From Phylloscopus collybita (Eukaryota; Chordata; Aves; Passeriformes; Phylloscopidae), in assembly GCA_027886175.1 (NCBI GenBank), contig JAJNNQ010000029.1, positions 5,326,501-5,390,500 of the forward strand: a DNA stretch of 64,000 bases, given 5' to 3'. Made by a program: the position numbers and the translations under genes. Below the pieces are notes generated by a model. It ran no database searches. It was not told the DNA's origin and worked only from the letters and a program-made list of their open reading frames with translations. Of the stretch, positions 9,736 to 22,320 are shown piece after piece. Positions within the stretch are counted from its first letter, which is position 1. Every line of letters begins with the position of its first letter.

Positions 9736-12700
9736 TGCCTCTACTCCCAAGAAGTTTGGGTGCAACAACAATAGAAGTGACCAACCTCAGAGCTGCCATG
9801 CTGCTGTGAACATTTTAGAATGGGTTTGGGGACAGTGTTTCAAGCACATCTCACTTACAGGCAACTTTTACATGCTCATCATCAAGCACTCTGCATCCTG
9901 GCACATAAGGCCAGAATGGCCAGAGATGTCAGAATCTTGTATGTCTGATACTGAAATGAGGTTTGCACCCCTTCCGAACCAACTACGTATCAATGGTGTT
10001 CCCTGGGTAAGCTTGTCAGAAGAAGACTTTTCAGAGTTTAGGCTTGTGAGCCGTGGTGGTCTCTGCCATCAGCCAAGGTTTTTTTCCAAATGTGCCTTCC
10101 TCATCAGCATTTTTCAACTTAAAAATGGCTTTAAGGTTGCGTCAGTCTGCCAGAGCATTGTAATCCTATGATTCTTCCATAAACATATGTCAGGAAACAA
10201 AATAATTTTAGAGAACAGCAAACAACCCACAATGATGACATGGGGCATGCAGCATTGAATGAGAAACATTCCCCGGGTTGAGAGGTCCATCTGACAGTTT
10301 TGTACCTCTCATCCCTTAGTAATAAAATATCCTAAAGTACTCTCTGGGCAGAGAGTACTGCCTACTCCTTTGGATTTCAGCTCTAGTCAAGGACAAAGTG
10401 GCAATCACAGGATTTCTGGAGTGAATGTAAAGCTTTATGCCATGGAATTTATTATAATGATATGCTCTCAAGAGATGAATGCTACAATTGAAAAGAAGTT
10501 TGAAATCTCCAGACTGAAGGATCCTAACCATTAATGCATCATATGTATGCTTTTAAGCTGTTTCTAGTCATCATTTACTACTGAGATCTGAAAACTCCCC
10601 TTGATGCTGTTTACACTGTGAGATTGTAATGATCCATATGGCAACATACTGACATATGTTGTAGCATATGTTGTGAAGGCTTCTGAGCCAGAGTCTTCCC
10701 GTGAGGAGTAAGAAGGTGGAGAGGCAGTGAAGAATGTGCATCTCCAAGCATGATGGATGCCTTCTCCTACTTGAGTGTTTCTGGTTTTAGCAGATCTTTA
10801 AGTCTGTGGCATCTTTTTAAGATTTTTCAAACCTCTTTTCCTTCATCTCTGTTCTGACTCTTTTGTGAAGGAGCTTGCCAAAGGTCAGTGAGCTCACACC
10901 TCTCCCCAGCATCCATGGCTCCTATATCCAATCTCCAATCTTCAATCTCCCTTTCATACTTTTCTGTTTCTTTTCTGTTTCCTCCTCTGTGCTTCCCTGT
11001 GTTTCTTTGTCTCTCTTTTCAGAGGCCAGAGTGTGTTGCTGCCTCCCAGCTGACTGCTTTTGCTCTGAAAGAGCAAAAGGAGGGCAAAGGGGTGCCACAA
11101 GGAGGAAGGGAGTGTAGGGAAAGGAGCTGTGGAACACACAGTGTGGGGTGGGATGGGAGTGAGGGCTTTGACCACATGTGGAGCACCCAATTTCAAAGCT
11201 GTCTTTGCAAAACAGGAACCTAAACACTATTCATGAGCTCAGGACTGTCATACCCCTATAGGATTTTCAGTACTGTGTCCCCTGGGAATACACAGAAATA
11301 TTTAAAATTTCTCACCAGCCCAAAGGTAAAATGACAGCAGTTAAAAAAGCCTGGAAAGTGGACCTGAAATACAAATTTTAAAACAGTGGGAAACTAAAAC
11401 TTCTGTAGTATAGTTCCATGCAGCTATTATTTTCTGAGACAGATTTTTCAGAACACATTTTGGTTTTCCATATGATGGTAGAGACCATCACTCATTTTTG
11501 TTAGTGTTCTGTGTTTGGACTTCCCAACCTGCCAAAGTTATTATGTGTTACACAACAGGTATATGATAGGTTTGTTGCTGCTTCCTGACACAGAAGGTGG
11601 TAAAGGCTTAAATTTAAAACTAGCTCTCAGACAACATTTGAACAATGTGCATGTTCAGAAAAATGTGTAATAAATCCCATCAATGTTGAAAATTTGACTC
11701 CTCCATCTCTCATTGTGAATCTCTCATAGATGTATATGTTTAATTTTGTTGTCTGATATTTTCCCCAGTTCTTGTGCCACCTGGTTTCCAAAAAATAATT
11801 AAAAAATTTAAATAATTAAAAACAGAGGGATGACTGGAAATGTTTTTCAGAGTTGGAATTTATTTATACTTTGTCAACTTTACTTCCTGGATGGGTGTTT
11901 GTCTATTTGTTTGTTTTGTCTACCACAATATCTCTTCACACAGCTAGAGTATACCTACTGTGATGAGAAACACTCTAGAAAGAAGGCTTGAAACTGATAT
12001 GTATCCATAGGGCAACCACTTTGTGGGAATGACTGGTCTCACTTTGAGCTTCCTGTTATTTAATTGTAAGTTTTCCGAGCTCAGGTTTGGAAAGCATCAG
12101 AGAAGTGACAAGCACAACATTTGAGAGAAGATGGTAGAATAGTAAGTGCATTCACTTTTCATCAAGTGAGTTTTCTGCAGTAATCATTCTTGAGCCCAAA
12201 GAGGCCTATTACTTAAAACATCCACCTCGGGAAAACTCTAAGCTTCAATGTGAAAATTGAGTACTCCAACACTCCAAATTTTGTGTAGAATTTCACAGAG
12301 GCACATTTGCTCTTTTGTCACTTCATCATCTCTGGCTGTTTGGAAACTCATCTCTAACCTCTTCAGTCTCTGAGAATAATGGGAAATTCATCTACTTTAG
12401 AAACTTCTGCCACCCTCTAAAATTTCCTCTTTTTTAAAACTATTACGTCCTTGCTCCTCTTCCCTGGATTTAAGCTGACTTTGTTCCACTCATGTCCTAC
12501 TGACTCAGCTGTGTGCTGTTTCTGTAGTTCCCCACTTTAAAAAAATGCTTTTCTGAGTCCATCAGCTACATTGCATTCTATTTTGTAGTCCCTTCTCACA
12601 AACCCGTTGAACAGTTTGACCTTTCTGACAATTAAGAAATCTCATTGGGACCATCCAGTCACAGTCATTCCTAGGTTTTTGGCTTCCCTCACTGCTGAAT

Positions 12701-13590
12701 TTCATCCTTCTCCTGTTTTTCTAGTCTGTTTTTGAATAGGGATAAGCTGTAAATGTATGTAATTAAATGTCCATGTAACTAATACCTGACCATAAAAGGG
12801 GGAGAAGGCCATGCCCAGCATTAGGAAGTTTTCCTGTCTACTGCTCTGTGAGAGTCACAGCAATGTTTCAAGCGAGTCAGAGGAAGTCACAATAGTTTCA
12901 GAGAACTTTTGAGTTTGACAGTAGCTGAGGTGTGATGTGTTATTGTAAAATGGTGAAGTACTAGATCTGTATATGAAAAACATTGACTCAGTTACCTGTA
13001 ATTTATGACTGCAAGTACATGAATGGAAAAAACATAACAAATGTGAGTTCTTGAGATTCCACTGTCAGGGAAAAATGATGGAAAGGAGATTGCACATAAC
13101 AGATACTGTGTAGGCTTAGATGTTTGACACTGTCTTTCCAAGGTCACTCTGAAGTGAGATTGAAAATATCCATAGTAACTATGTGCTTATATAGGACTAA
13201 GCAACTAACATATTCTCTTATTTGATTTACATCCAAATTAATGAATACAACCTTTGGGTTTTGGCTCTTTTTCCCCAAAGAAACTTGAAGAATGACATCA
13301 ATATCTGAACTATGAAGCTTTTGAAGCTTAAATAAAGAGATCTCTATCTAAGGATTTTGAAATGGGATCTTTTCAGATGGTTAGTTATATTTTATTGAAA
13401 GAGAAAAATCATTACTGGAAGCTGCAGTAATGTAAAATTATATTGAGGAGTTGATGACATGGCAATCATAAGTGACTCTCAAGCAGCTTGCCACACCAGA
13501 ACCCTGGGGGGATGAATGCTTTTTACTACCCTCAGTGGCACTGCAGTTCACAGATTGGTGGGTTTTGTTATCCTTTAAAAAGAAATACTC
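9736..13590. other. Non-coding stretch
   Basis: No gene recognised. It contains a pyrimidine-rich tract (about 10920-11020) followed by a perfect 9-bp stem with a 5-nt loop (11057-11079). A plus-strand frame at 9713-10171 is open for 152 codons but begins within a CR1 fragment and looks like chance. Confidence 0.4.
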
Positions 13591-13593
13591 TTC

Positions 13594-14151
13594 TGTTTTG
13601 GTTTCAGCTGGAACAGAGTTAATTTGTTCTCAGCAGCTGTTACAGTGCTGCGTTTTGGACTCAGAATGAGAATGGTGTAGATAACACGCTAAATGTTTTG
13701 GTTTTCTACTAAGTTGTGTTCATCCTGAGTCAAGGATTTATTCAGTGTCTCATGCTCTGACAGTGAGTAGGAACACAAAAGACACTGGGAGGGAGCACAG
13801 CTGGGACAGGTGACCTAAACTGGCCAAAGGGATATTCCACACCATAGAACATAATGCCCAGTGTATAAACTGGGAAGAGTTACCTGGAAGGGCAGCTGAT
13901 CTGGGTGTGGGAACAGGGTCCAGCATCCTTCAGTGGAGCAATTACATTGTGTATCACTTGTTTGGGTTTTTTTCCTTTTTACTAATATTATTATTATTTG
14001 CCATTATTACTCTATTTTATTTTCAATTTCTTTTTTTTTTTTTTCAATCATTAAACTGTTCTTATCTCAACCTACAAATTTTACCTTGATTCTCCTCTCC
14101 ATTTTACAGGGGGAGGGTGAGGAGGAGAGAGTGGAGGGCCTAAAAACAACA
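13594..14151 (+). mobile_element. ERVL-type solo LTR
   Basis: It starts TGTTTTGGTTTCAGCTGG and ends CTAAAAACAACA. A TATAAACTGGG promoter box lies near 13863, and ATTAAACTGTTCTTATCTCAACC near 14049 supplies the polyadenylation signal. The 5 bases before (TCTTC) and after (TCGTC) differ at one position, which fits a decayed target duplication. No internal region is attached. Confidence 0.8.
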
Positions 14152-15084
14152 TCGTCCCTCTTCTCTCTAATATGAGAATGTGAGCTGTGGATAAAATTAC
14201 CACAGGTCGATTCATTTGTGTTACTGTAATTTTGTTTTTGCTTTCATTTTTAATTCTGCTTGCCAAAGAAATTGAACAATCTGCTGTCATTTGGGAAGGG
14301 ATTAGAAAGTAAGGGGTGAGTGGAAGAAACAGTGGAGGGAGTGAAAGAAAGGTTGCAGAATCAAGTAGGAGCATTATATTTATAGCACCAGGATGACAAA
14401 GAGGAAATAAAAATCAGAGGAGAAACTATTAGGACAGTAAATAATTCAAAACCCCAGGAAAACAAATGCAAGCCACAATTACCAATTTTGTCCCTATGTA
14501 TTAAACCTCTTTCTATGGTATATTTCCTGGTGAGGAAAAAAAATGACTAAAGGATATCAGATGATCCAGATTACGACAACCTTGGGCTAGTTCTGGCCCA
14601 CACAAAATGGATGAAAACCTTCAGTCCCATGCTATGAGCAATCCATAGATCTAAGTAAGAAGGCCAGAAGGAGCTACTTGTCTCAGAGTAACAGAGGTAT
14701 CTTTCTAAACTGTTAACTGGGAAACACAGTGAAAGGGTTCAGTCTGTATGTCCTGCCCTTCAACCTGGGAACATATTGATTAAAGTCCATTAAAGCATTT
14801 CTTTGGCATACTTCCAACAATCTATTAAAAGTGCCACTATAACTGCCACTGTTTCAAAGACTTTTGTAACTAAATACTTTATAGACTTCATGGGTAATGA
14901 TTCTTGTTACTCTGATTAATCTAGGAAAGCTATAAATATGCTTATTATTCAACAAATCATGTCTGTTTTAGAAGTTTATCTACTTGTGGTTTTCAGTAAT
15001 AGAGAAGTACATATTTAAGTCCTCTGGAAATGCCTTTGCAGATAGATGGCAGGATGTTGGATATGTACTGTCTCAACCAGGATC
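14152..15084. other. Non-coding stretch, nothing recognised
   Basis: AT-rich, with short frames only. Confidence 0.45.
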
Positions 15085-15089
15085 ATGCC

Positions 15090-15819
15090 TGTCTCTTGGG
15101 TTATGGAACCAAAAATGTGTACTCTATTTCATTTGTTGAAAGCAGTTGGAGAGGTGTTTTTCTTTATCTCTTGTAACTCTGGGGGGAGGGGGGGCAGATG
15201 CCTTCTGATAATGGGCCAGCTGTTAAAACCAGGTGGGGCAGTGTTTCTTATCTCTTTCACCACCCATCCTCCCTCCAGGGGGATATTTTCTGCTGATGGG
15301 GCATTAAGGCTCACTAAGGACATGACACATTCCATCATCCCATTGTGAGATGCTCCACCCAGTGGGGGGAGCCAACCATTCCTACCCAGATAAAAACTGA
15401 GACACAGGAACACAGGTGTCTCGTTCCACTGGATTCCCAGAGGAAGACTGGATCCTTCTCACCATCACTGGACCCTTTGTCTCAAAATCATCTCTACTCC
15501 ACCAGAATCACATCTGCCACTCCAGGAGGACTTACTCTGTGGACTGCTTCCAACACCCTGACCAACAGGGTGTCAGGCTATATCTCTGACTCTGTCAGGG
15601 TTTCTAGGATTGTTGTTTGTTTGCTTGTTTGTTTGTTTTTTTACTACTACATTTGTATTGTTAATATTCCTAGTAAAGAACTGTTATTCCTATTCCCAAA
15701 TCTTTGCCTGAAAACCCATTGCAAAATTATAATTTGGAGGGGGTGAGGGGTTTACATTCTCCATTCCAAGGGAAACTCCACCTTTCCCTGGCAGATACCT
15801 GTCTTTCCAAATCAAGACA
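15090..15819 (+). repeat. 5' LTR of the compact element (family shared by five loci here)
   Basis: 730 bp, TG...CA ended. U3 contains CCAGGTGGGGCAGTGTTTCTTATC. Near 15390 is a TATA-like ATAAAAACTGAG. The 3' part carries ACACCCTGACCAACAGGGTGTCAGG, which includes an inverted pair able to form a hairpin (about 15553-15573), then CCTTTCCCTGGCAGATACCTGTC. The same order is seen at 30797, 50982 and 56844. Confidence 0.85.
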
Positions 15820-16101
15820 AGAACTTAGAATGCAAACAATAAGGTGATAATGCCATTACTGGCACTAAGATGCAGGTTCATATTTTCTTGGACCTGCTTA
15901 TTATAAGCTATCTCAAGAAATGCAAATAGGTAGGTATAAGAAATTAGAACTTGGTTCCAGCATTTTGAAGGATATTCCTAGATCTTTTGGAACCTCCTGT
16001 TAGAGATGTAGACTGAGCTTAGCTGCCACCATGCTTATCATCATGAAAGTGTGCTTATCATAATAAGAATTTCTGTACATGAAAACATGAAAGTATATAG
16101 G
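15820..16101 (+). repeat. Internal segment X, copy A
   Basis: About 282 bp with no long frame. It matches the reverse complement of 38253-38544 at high identity; the main difference is a 9-bp block present only in the 38-kb copy. Its left edge coincides with the end of the LTR. Confidence 0.85.
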
Positions 16102-16562
16102 ACCCTCCACCCAGTGGCAGGGAGCCCGCCATTCCTACCTGGATAAAAACTGAGACATAGGAACACAAGGTATCTGGCTCCACTGGATTCCCAGAGGAAG
16201 ACTGGACCCTTCTCACCATCACTGGACCCTTTTCACTCAGGATCATCTCTACTCCAAGAGAACCACATCTGCCACTTCAGGAGGACTTACTGTGGACTGT
16301 TTCCAACACCATGACCAACAGGGTATATCTCTATCAGGGTTTCTGGGATTTTTCTTTACTTGCTCATGCATTTTTGTACTACTACCTTTGTATTTTTTTG
16401 ATATTCCTAGTAAAGAACTGTTACTCCTATTCCCATATCTTTGCCTGAAAGCCCCTAATTGCAAAATTGTGATTATTTGGAGGGAGGGTTTACATTCTCC
16501 ATTCCAAGGGGAGCTTCAACTTTCCCTGGCAGATACCTGTCCTTCCAAATCAAGACAATGCC

Positions 16563-17612
16563 ATATGTCTTGGCTTTTCATCATGTTCAAGACCATGGTG
16601 AACGTTGCACAGTAAATGGAACGCAGAGTTTCTTTAAAGATTTTATGGAATTTATATGGGGAAACATCCAATCCAGCTGTTTTCCCATAATCCAGTGAAA
16701 TAATGGTCTCCTCAACTAATGCTTTTTCTACGTCAGCCTTTTGTGTATGTAGGCATGTGGGGTACTTACAGACTGTTAAGGAGTGCATTAATTTTGTTTT
16801 TATGTGCATCAGAGTAGTTATTTTTCAAGGATATATCATCAGAGACCTGCCTAAAGGCTTTATCCTTTTGTTTACTTCAAGTTATTTCCTTTTATCTTGA
16901 ATTTAAATGGACCTTGCTTTATTTTTGTTGCTTTATTTTCTAAGTGTACATTCCAGATATTAATCATTGTCTGTTTTCTATTTTCCAATGCTGCTCTTTT
17001 AAACTCTAATGTACAGCATATTCTACATTGGGACTAGAGACAATTATTTCTATAAAAGCTGAAATTTGAAGATTTGTCCCTCCACCACAATAATGTGTCC
17101 TTGTGTTTTACGTTTCTCAAATCACCATTTGAGATGGATCAATAATTGTCAGCATGTCTATAACAACCTGCATTTCGGGAACTTAAAGCACTTAAACAGT
17201 CCCCATGACCAGAGGCCTGAGAATGACCTGAAGATGTTAGTAATACTGTGGTGTGTTATTTTCTCCCACATGCAGGGCTACGTGAACACACTTTCAAACT
17301 GAAAGCACCACAAGCAACTCATCATACTTTGGCTGCAGTACTAGGACTGGAACAGAAAATGCAGATGTGATTGTCTACAGTCCATGCACAGCACCTAAGA
17401 GGAAGACTGAAGAGGTTCATTTGTGGCATTTAAGGGGAGATGGGATTTACCTGCATCAGATGGGGAACTGAAGATTTGGATCAGGATTATTATACAACAG
17501 TAGCAGCGTAAGGAAAAGCAGTTGTAGGGGGGAAAAGCTTGTTATTTGTTTGAACCATATTATTTCAGCAAAGTCCTTTAATTACACCTTTCTCATTGTG
17601 TCTTTAGTATAC
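16563..17612. other. Non-coding stretch, nothing recognised
   Basis: AT-rich with short frames and no recognised repeat. Confidence 0.45.
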
Positions 17613-18240
17613 TGTCTTGGTTTAGGGCAAATTTGGAAAAAAAAACCCAAATAGAGGTCCCTCTGGGAAGTGGACTCAAATGACCCTTCCCCTTAAACTG
17701 GTCCAGGAAAGAGCCTCCTTGGAGGAAAGTGGAAAAAACTATTTATTTAACAAACAAGACACCCACAAGCACAAAGAATGAATAATACAAAACAATAAAA
17801 CCTCTCGCTGCTCTAAAGGGAGATGGCAAACGGAGGCAGTCCTTGCCGTGGGTGCAGCTCAGCTCACTCAGTCTCTCACCAGCCCCACTCCCTCCGCAGG
17901 GCCAGGCCCGGCGGGCCACAGGTGCCAGCCCTCGCTGCTCCTCTGGGGTTTTCAGTCCAGAGCAGATTTAAACAGTCTCAAAAATAAGGAAAAAACCAGT
18001 CCAGGGGGCTTCTGTGCCTCAGCTAACTAAAACTAACTAAAAGCAAAAAAATATTTCTGTCCCGCTGCTGTCCCTGCCTCAGCTAACACACAGAGTCCGG
18101 GAGCAGGAATGCAGAGGGGTGAACACTGTTTTTTCAAAACAATCTCTGCGCTTCTTCTTGCTCTTCCTTCACTCTCAGAACCATTTTAAAGGTACAGAAC
18201 TCAATACACAGCACAAACAGAACAGACAATTGGGGATACA
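17613..18240 (-). mobile_element. Minus-strand retroviral LTR
   Basis: The left edge TGTCTTGGTTTAGGGC is a typical reversed LTR end. On the minus strand AATAAATAG near 17742 is a fitting polyadenylation signal, followed by a U5-like region. A GC-rich U3 part lies at 17850-18110. The right edge is set at TGTATCCCC (minus strand) but could lie up to 40 bp farther; no clear target duplication was found. Confidence 0.6.
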
Positions 18241-19742
18241 AGCATCATAAAGTCATTCTAGGATAGGTACCAATGCAATAGGTATGTTATTTTTCTAATA
18301 TTTGGCTCCTTTTACTATTTTTTTAGATGCAGCTTTAAGTTAGTTGGCATTTCTATTTACTTATTCAAGTTCCAAAAGTTCAATTGGAAGCTTTCGAATT
18401 AAAGCTGATACACTGACAAAAAAAAAATGATATGGCTGAAGAAAACCCAAAACAAAAACAAAAATGAAAGGTAGAGGGAGAGAAAAAAAAGTTGTGGTTT
18501 TTTTTTTTTAATTTAAATCCTTGATTTGTAAACAACTGCTGAAAATATGAGTAACTGGATCCAGAGGCCCCAAAAACAAAAGTCCTTTTTTGAAGTCTGA
18601 AAAACTTGGAAGATCCATCTTAAATAATTTATTTTATGGTCATATTTCTTTACTTTGAATGATTTAACATATCTGGAATAAAAAGCAGTTGATGAGCAAT
18701 GCCAGCCACAGATATGGCAAGTGAAAGAAATGAGGATGTTTGCTAAACGGAGCTTAAGTGATTACAATCAGGAAATTCACACTTTTGTGCTCAGATTCAT
18801 TTGCTTCACTCTAATACAAATTATCCTTGATTTTCTATTACTGAGGTTTCCAGGGCAATAATTCCTGCAGCCATTATGCTGAACTGAGTTTTTCCTGGTG
18901 TATATACTTACTTTTAGTGCTTGTGCTCCTTCAACTTTGCTGCAGGTTGTGTATCACACAGAACAAAGAGCAAATCTCCAACTATTCCCTGAGGGTCCAG
19001 TGTTTCTACAGTCACTGATTTTCTTCTCTTTCAAATACTACTCTAGGCTGCATCCAGTACTATATTGACATTGTTTATTCTCTGTTATGAGAACTGTAAG
19101 AGTGAAAGCTTGTCCTTTGTGTATTTGTCAAGCAGAGGGATCATTCTCTCTGGAGTATAAGTATTTTGTAACAATCATGATGCAGGTGAAGCTCTATTTA
19201 GTAAACGTGCAAACTGAGGAGAGACTGAGAAATAGGTTACTAAACAAATAGCACCATGAAAAAATAAAAGGCGGGGGGGTGGGGAAAGGGAGGAAACTGC
19301 CACTTTAAATACTCTGCTTCCCAGGAAAATTCCAGCTTTTGATGACTCTTTGTCCAATAAAATCCATTTACTAAGCTGAGTAAGACTCTCTCTTCATGCT
19401 CTGGCTGTCTATTCCAAATGGCTGACTGCCAGCAGTTTTGCTGAGAGTGGAAGCCATCTGATATTACAGCACAGTGGAAGAGGGCAATTGCATCAGCAGG
19501 ACATAGGGGATCAGAGAACCAAATTCAGAGCACAGCCAGCATTTTCCATGCAGTTTGAGAGACAGCACAAGTTGAATGAAGAGCATGATTTTTTTTGGTA
19601 ACCATCTTTTATCTTAAAAATGGGCTATTTTTAAGTTCAAAAAATGTCAAAGATATGCTTATTATTTACAGCTTGTTAAGTAATGGCTTGAACAGCTCCA
19701 ATCTCAGTCAAATGGTCCATCAGCTCAGGAGTGAAGGAGGAG
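18241..19742. other. Non-coding stretch, nothing recognised
   Basis: Includes A- and T-rich runs (about 18420-18510) but no gene or repeat that I can name. Confidence 0.45.
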
Positions 19743-19743
19743 G

Positions 19744-20130
19744 ACAGAATCACAGAATTAGCTAGGTTGGAAAAGATATCTGGGATCACTGTGTCAACCT
19801 ATGACCTACCAGCTTGTCACCTAGACCATGGCACTCAGTACCACATCCAGTCTTTCCCTAAACATCTCCAGGAACAGTGACTTCACCACCTGCCTGGGCA
19901 TCCCATTCCAATTCCCAGTCACCCTCTCAGTGAAGAACCTTCTCGTAATGTCCAACCTAAAGTTCTGATGTAGCTTAAGGCTATATCCTCTTGTCCTGGT
20001 AGTGGTTCCCTGGGAGAAGAGACTGACCCCCACTTCTCTGCACCCTCCTTTTAGGCAGCTGTAAAGAGACCATACACATCTTTCTGAGGAGAGCCTAAGG
20101 CATGCTGGAATGTCCGGCACTGTGTTAGCC
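19744..20130 (-). mobile_element. CR1 LINE, 5'-truncated
   Basis: Starts with the reversed CR1 3' end (CACAGAATTAGCTAGGTTGG). It continues through CTCCAGGAACAGTGACTTCA, CCATTCCAATTCCCAGTCAC and CAGTGAAGAACCTTCTCGTA into the end of ORF2. The reverse transcriptase core is absent. Confidence 0.85.
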
Positions 20131-22320
20131 CCATGTTACAGTTTCCACAGAGCGAGACTTCAGTGCAATGTGGTCGCAACACTTCACATTTTCTGACCTA
20201 GATGTACTTTCCAAGTCCACTTCTCTCTGAACAGTAGCACAACTTCCCACCACTTACTATAGAGTTAAATTGAGCATTTACTGCATGGTTGACATAAATC
20301 TTTTTCACCAGTTAAAACCTTCCCCATCTTCTCTGTGACCCTCTATATGTGCTAGCTTGCTCTCTAGACTATATGTTAAACCCTGCATGAGGTTTTGGGC
20401 TCAGGTTTGAAAGTCTTCCATGCTGCAGTAAGGTTGCAGCTGATGTCAGCCAGCTGGTGGTAGGCCTCTAGTGTCCCCCATATCACATCCAAAGAAGAAG
20501 CATGTTCTTTTATGAGTCAACATGGAGGAATCACAAAACATCCGAGTTTATTAAAGCATCAGAACATCTGATTTACAAATGCCAGTGGCCAACTGAATTA
20601 GAAAAAGCTCTTGCTTCACTCTGCAGTGAGGACACTGCACTGAACATTACAGTCTGTCGGGTTAGGACCCTCTACACAGCTCTGTGCAACATTAGTGAGA
20701 TCTTAGTCTTTCCCATTACCAGAGAAAATCTTTCCAGAATTGGGATGGGGGGAGTACCTTGACTTTTCTGTAGTCATTATTTTAAAATTATTGCAATCAA
20801 AATCTTTAAAGTCTTTCAAACAACAACTTTCATACACTTCACATTACAAGTATTTATGAGAAAAAAGGGTAACTTTTATATAATTAACAGAAAAAAGCAG
20901 AATTGAATAAAATTACTCAATGTGAGTAGGATTGGCTTAACATTTTTATTTATCATAACTCATGCTCTTAGTAGTGAACTCTTCTCAGTAATAATAGAAA
21001 CTTCAGCCCTTCAAACATTAATTGCCATCACGTGAATTAACCTTGGCAGGCAGTTAAGTATCACACAGCTATTTTCTCACTTTTCCCCTTTCCCCATTGG
21101 AATGGGGGAGGAGCAAAGGAAATGTATTGGCAAAAAATCTTTTGGATGCAGCTAAAAAATGTGTATTAAGTGAAGAAGGAGTGGAAGAAGACAGAAATAC
21201 ATTGAAACAAAACAAGTGGTGCAAAATCACTGCCTCTCACAATCAGACTGAAGCAAAACACAGCCATGTCTCTAAACCCCCTCTTTGTTTCATTGCTGCC
21301 TGTGGCATGATAGGATGTGGAATATCTCCTTGGTAACTAGCTCATCTGCCTTGTTTTGTCCCCTCTCAACATCCTGCCCACCCCCAGCCTCCCCCCACCA
21401 CTGGGGTGGCAGTGTGAGAAACAGAGAAGCCCTGGATGCTGGAAAAACACTCTTCAGCAAGACAGGCAAGACAGCTGTGTTATCAGTATTGTATTGGCCA
21501 TGAATCTAGAGCACAACACTCTACAAGGTGCTACAAGAGAATTGACTATATCCCAGCCAGGCTCAGTACTCTTGGTTTTTTTCTTATTATCTCCACTGCA
21601 AATTTCCTTGACTGATTTTCCATAGCTGAAAAGGGAGGGACCATCACATTTTCTCTGGCTAAGGGAGCTGCAGTACAAAACTGTTTGGGTCCCTCCAGAA
21701 GTATGGCACAAGTTCTGGACTAGCCACAAGACCAAGCCCATGAACAGTAAAATCTGTATCATACTTCAAGCTAGGAACAGTTCCACAGAGGGTGAGGGAT
21801 TGGAGTACAGTGAATGAATGCTCAGCTGGTCCTGAAAAGCTCAAAAAAAATTAAACTGGAATGTGATTATTGCTGGTAATATTTCCTCCAGACTCAGAAA
21901 GCACCATGTCATTCCCTAGATGAGATAGACTCTGACCTAAGGCAGACATTGCTGAGCAGTCTTACAGGCAGTGAGCACATCTACTTTCTGTTTAACATCG
22001 TATCTTTTCTGAAATGACCCCAAGCTGCCAATGTCTGCACACTTTATCAGTGTCATCCCCGCGGCTGCTTTCCAAACAAGACCCAGAAGAGAGCACAGTT
22101 GCTGGCTGGAGGTCCTACACCGCCATGGGTGGAAATGTGTTTAAACATGAGAGCTGTTTCCCATGAGGACCAATGGGAAAGCATCATTGCAAGAAGGGCC
22201 CCAGAAACATGGACCATTAAGGTGTTGTGTAAGGGCATTCAAGGATACAAAATTTTGTGCCAAAGTACTAGCCTGTATCCTCACTGTACTGTTAGTCTAA
22301 TTTTGTTTTCTTTTATATAT
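20131..22320. other. Non-coding stretch, nothing recognised
   Basis: Only short frames; no clear repeat family. Confidence 0.4.

Larger units (their letters stand above)
15085..16562 (+). mobile_element. Compact LTR element with a 282-bp internal segment and truncated 3' LTR
   Basis: A full LTR (15090-15819, TGTCTCTTGGG to AATCAAGACA) is followed directly by about 282 bp of internal sequence (15820-16101) and then by the last 455 bp of a second LTR (16103-16557). That second LTR begins about 40 bp upstream of the TATA-like ATAAAAACTGAG. The whole is bracketed by ATGCC at 15085-15089 and 16558-16562, a 5-bp duplication as made by retroviral integrases. There is no gag, pol or env, and no TGG-type primer site right after the first LTR. 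The second LTR also has small deletions. The internal segment recurs, inverted, at 38253-38544. Confidence 0.8.

Noticed and set aside
9713..10171. 152-codon plus-strand frame
   Set aside because: Begins in a CR1 fragment and continues into featureless sequence.
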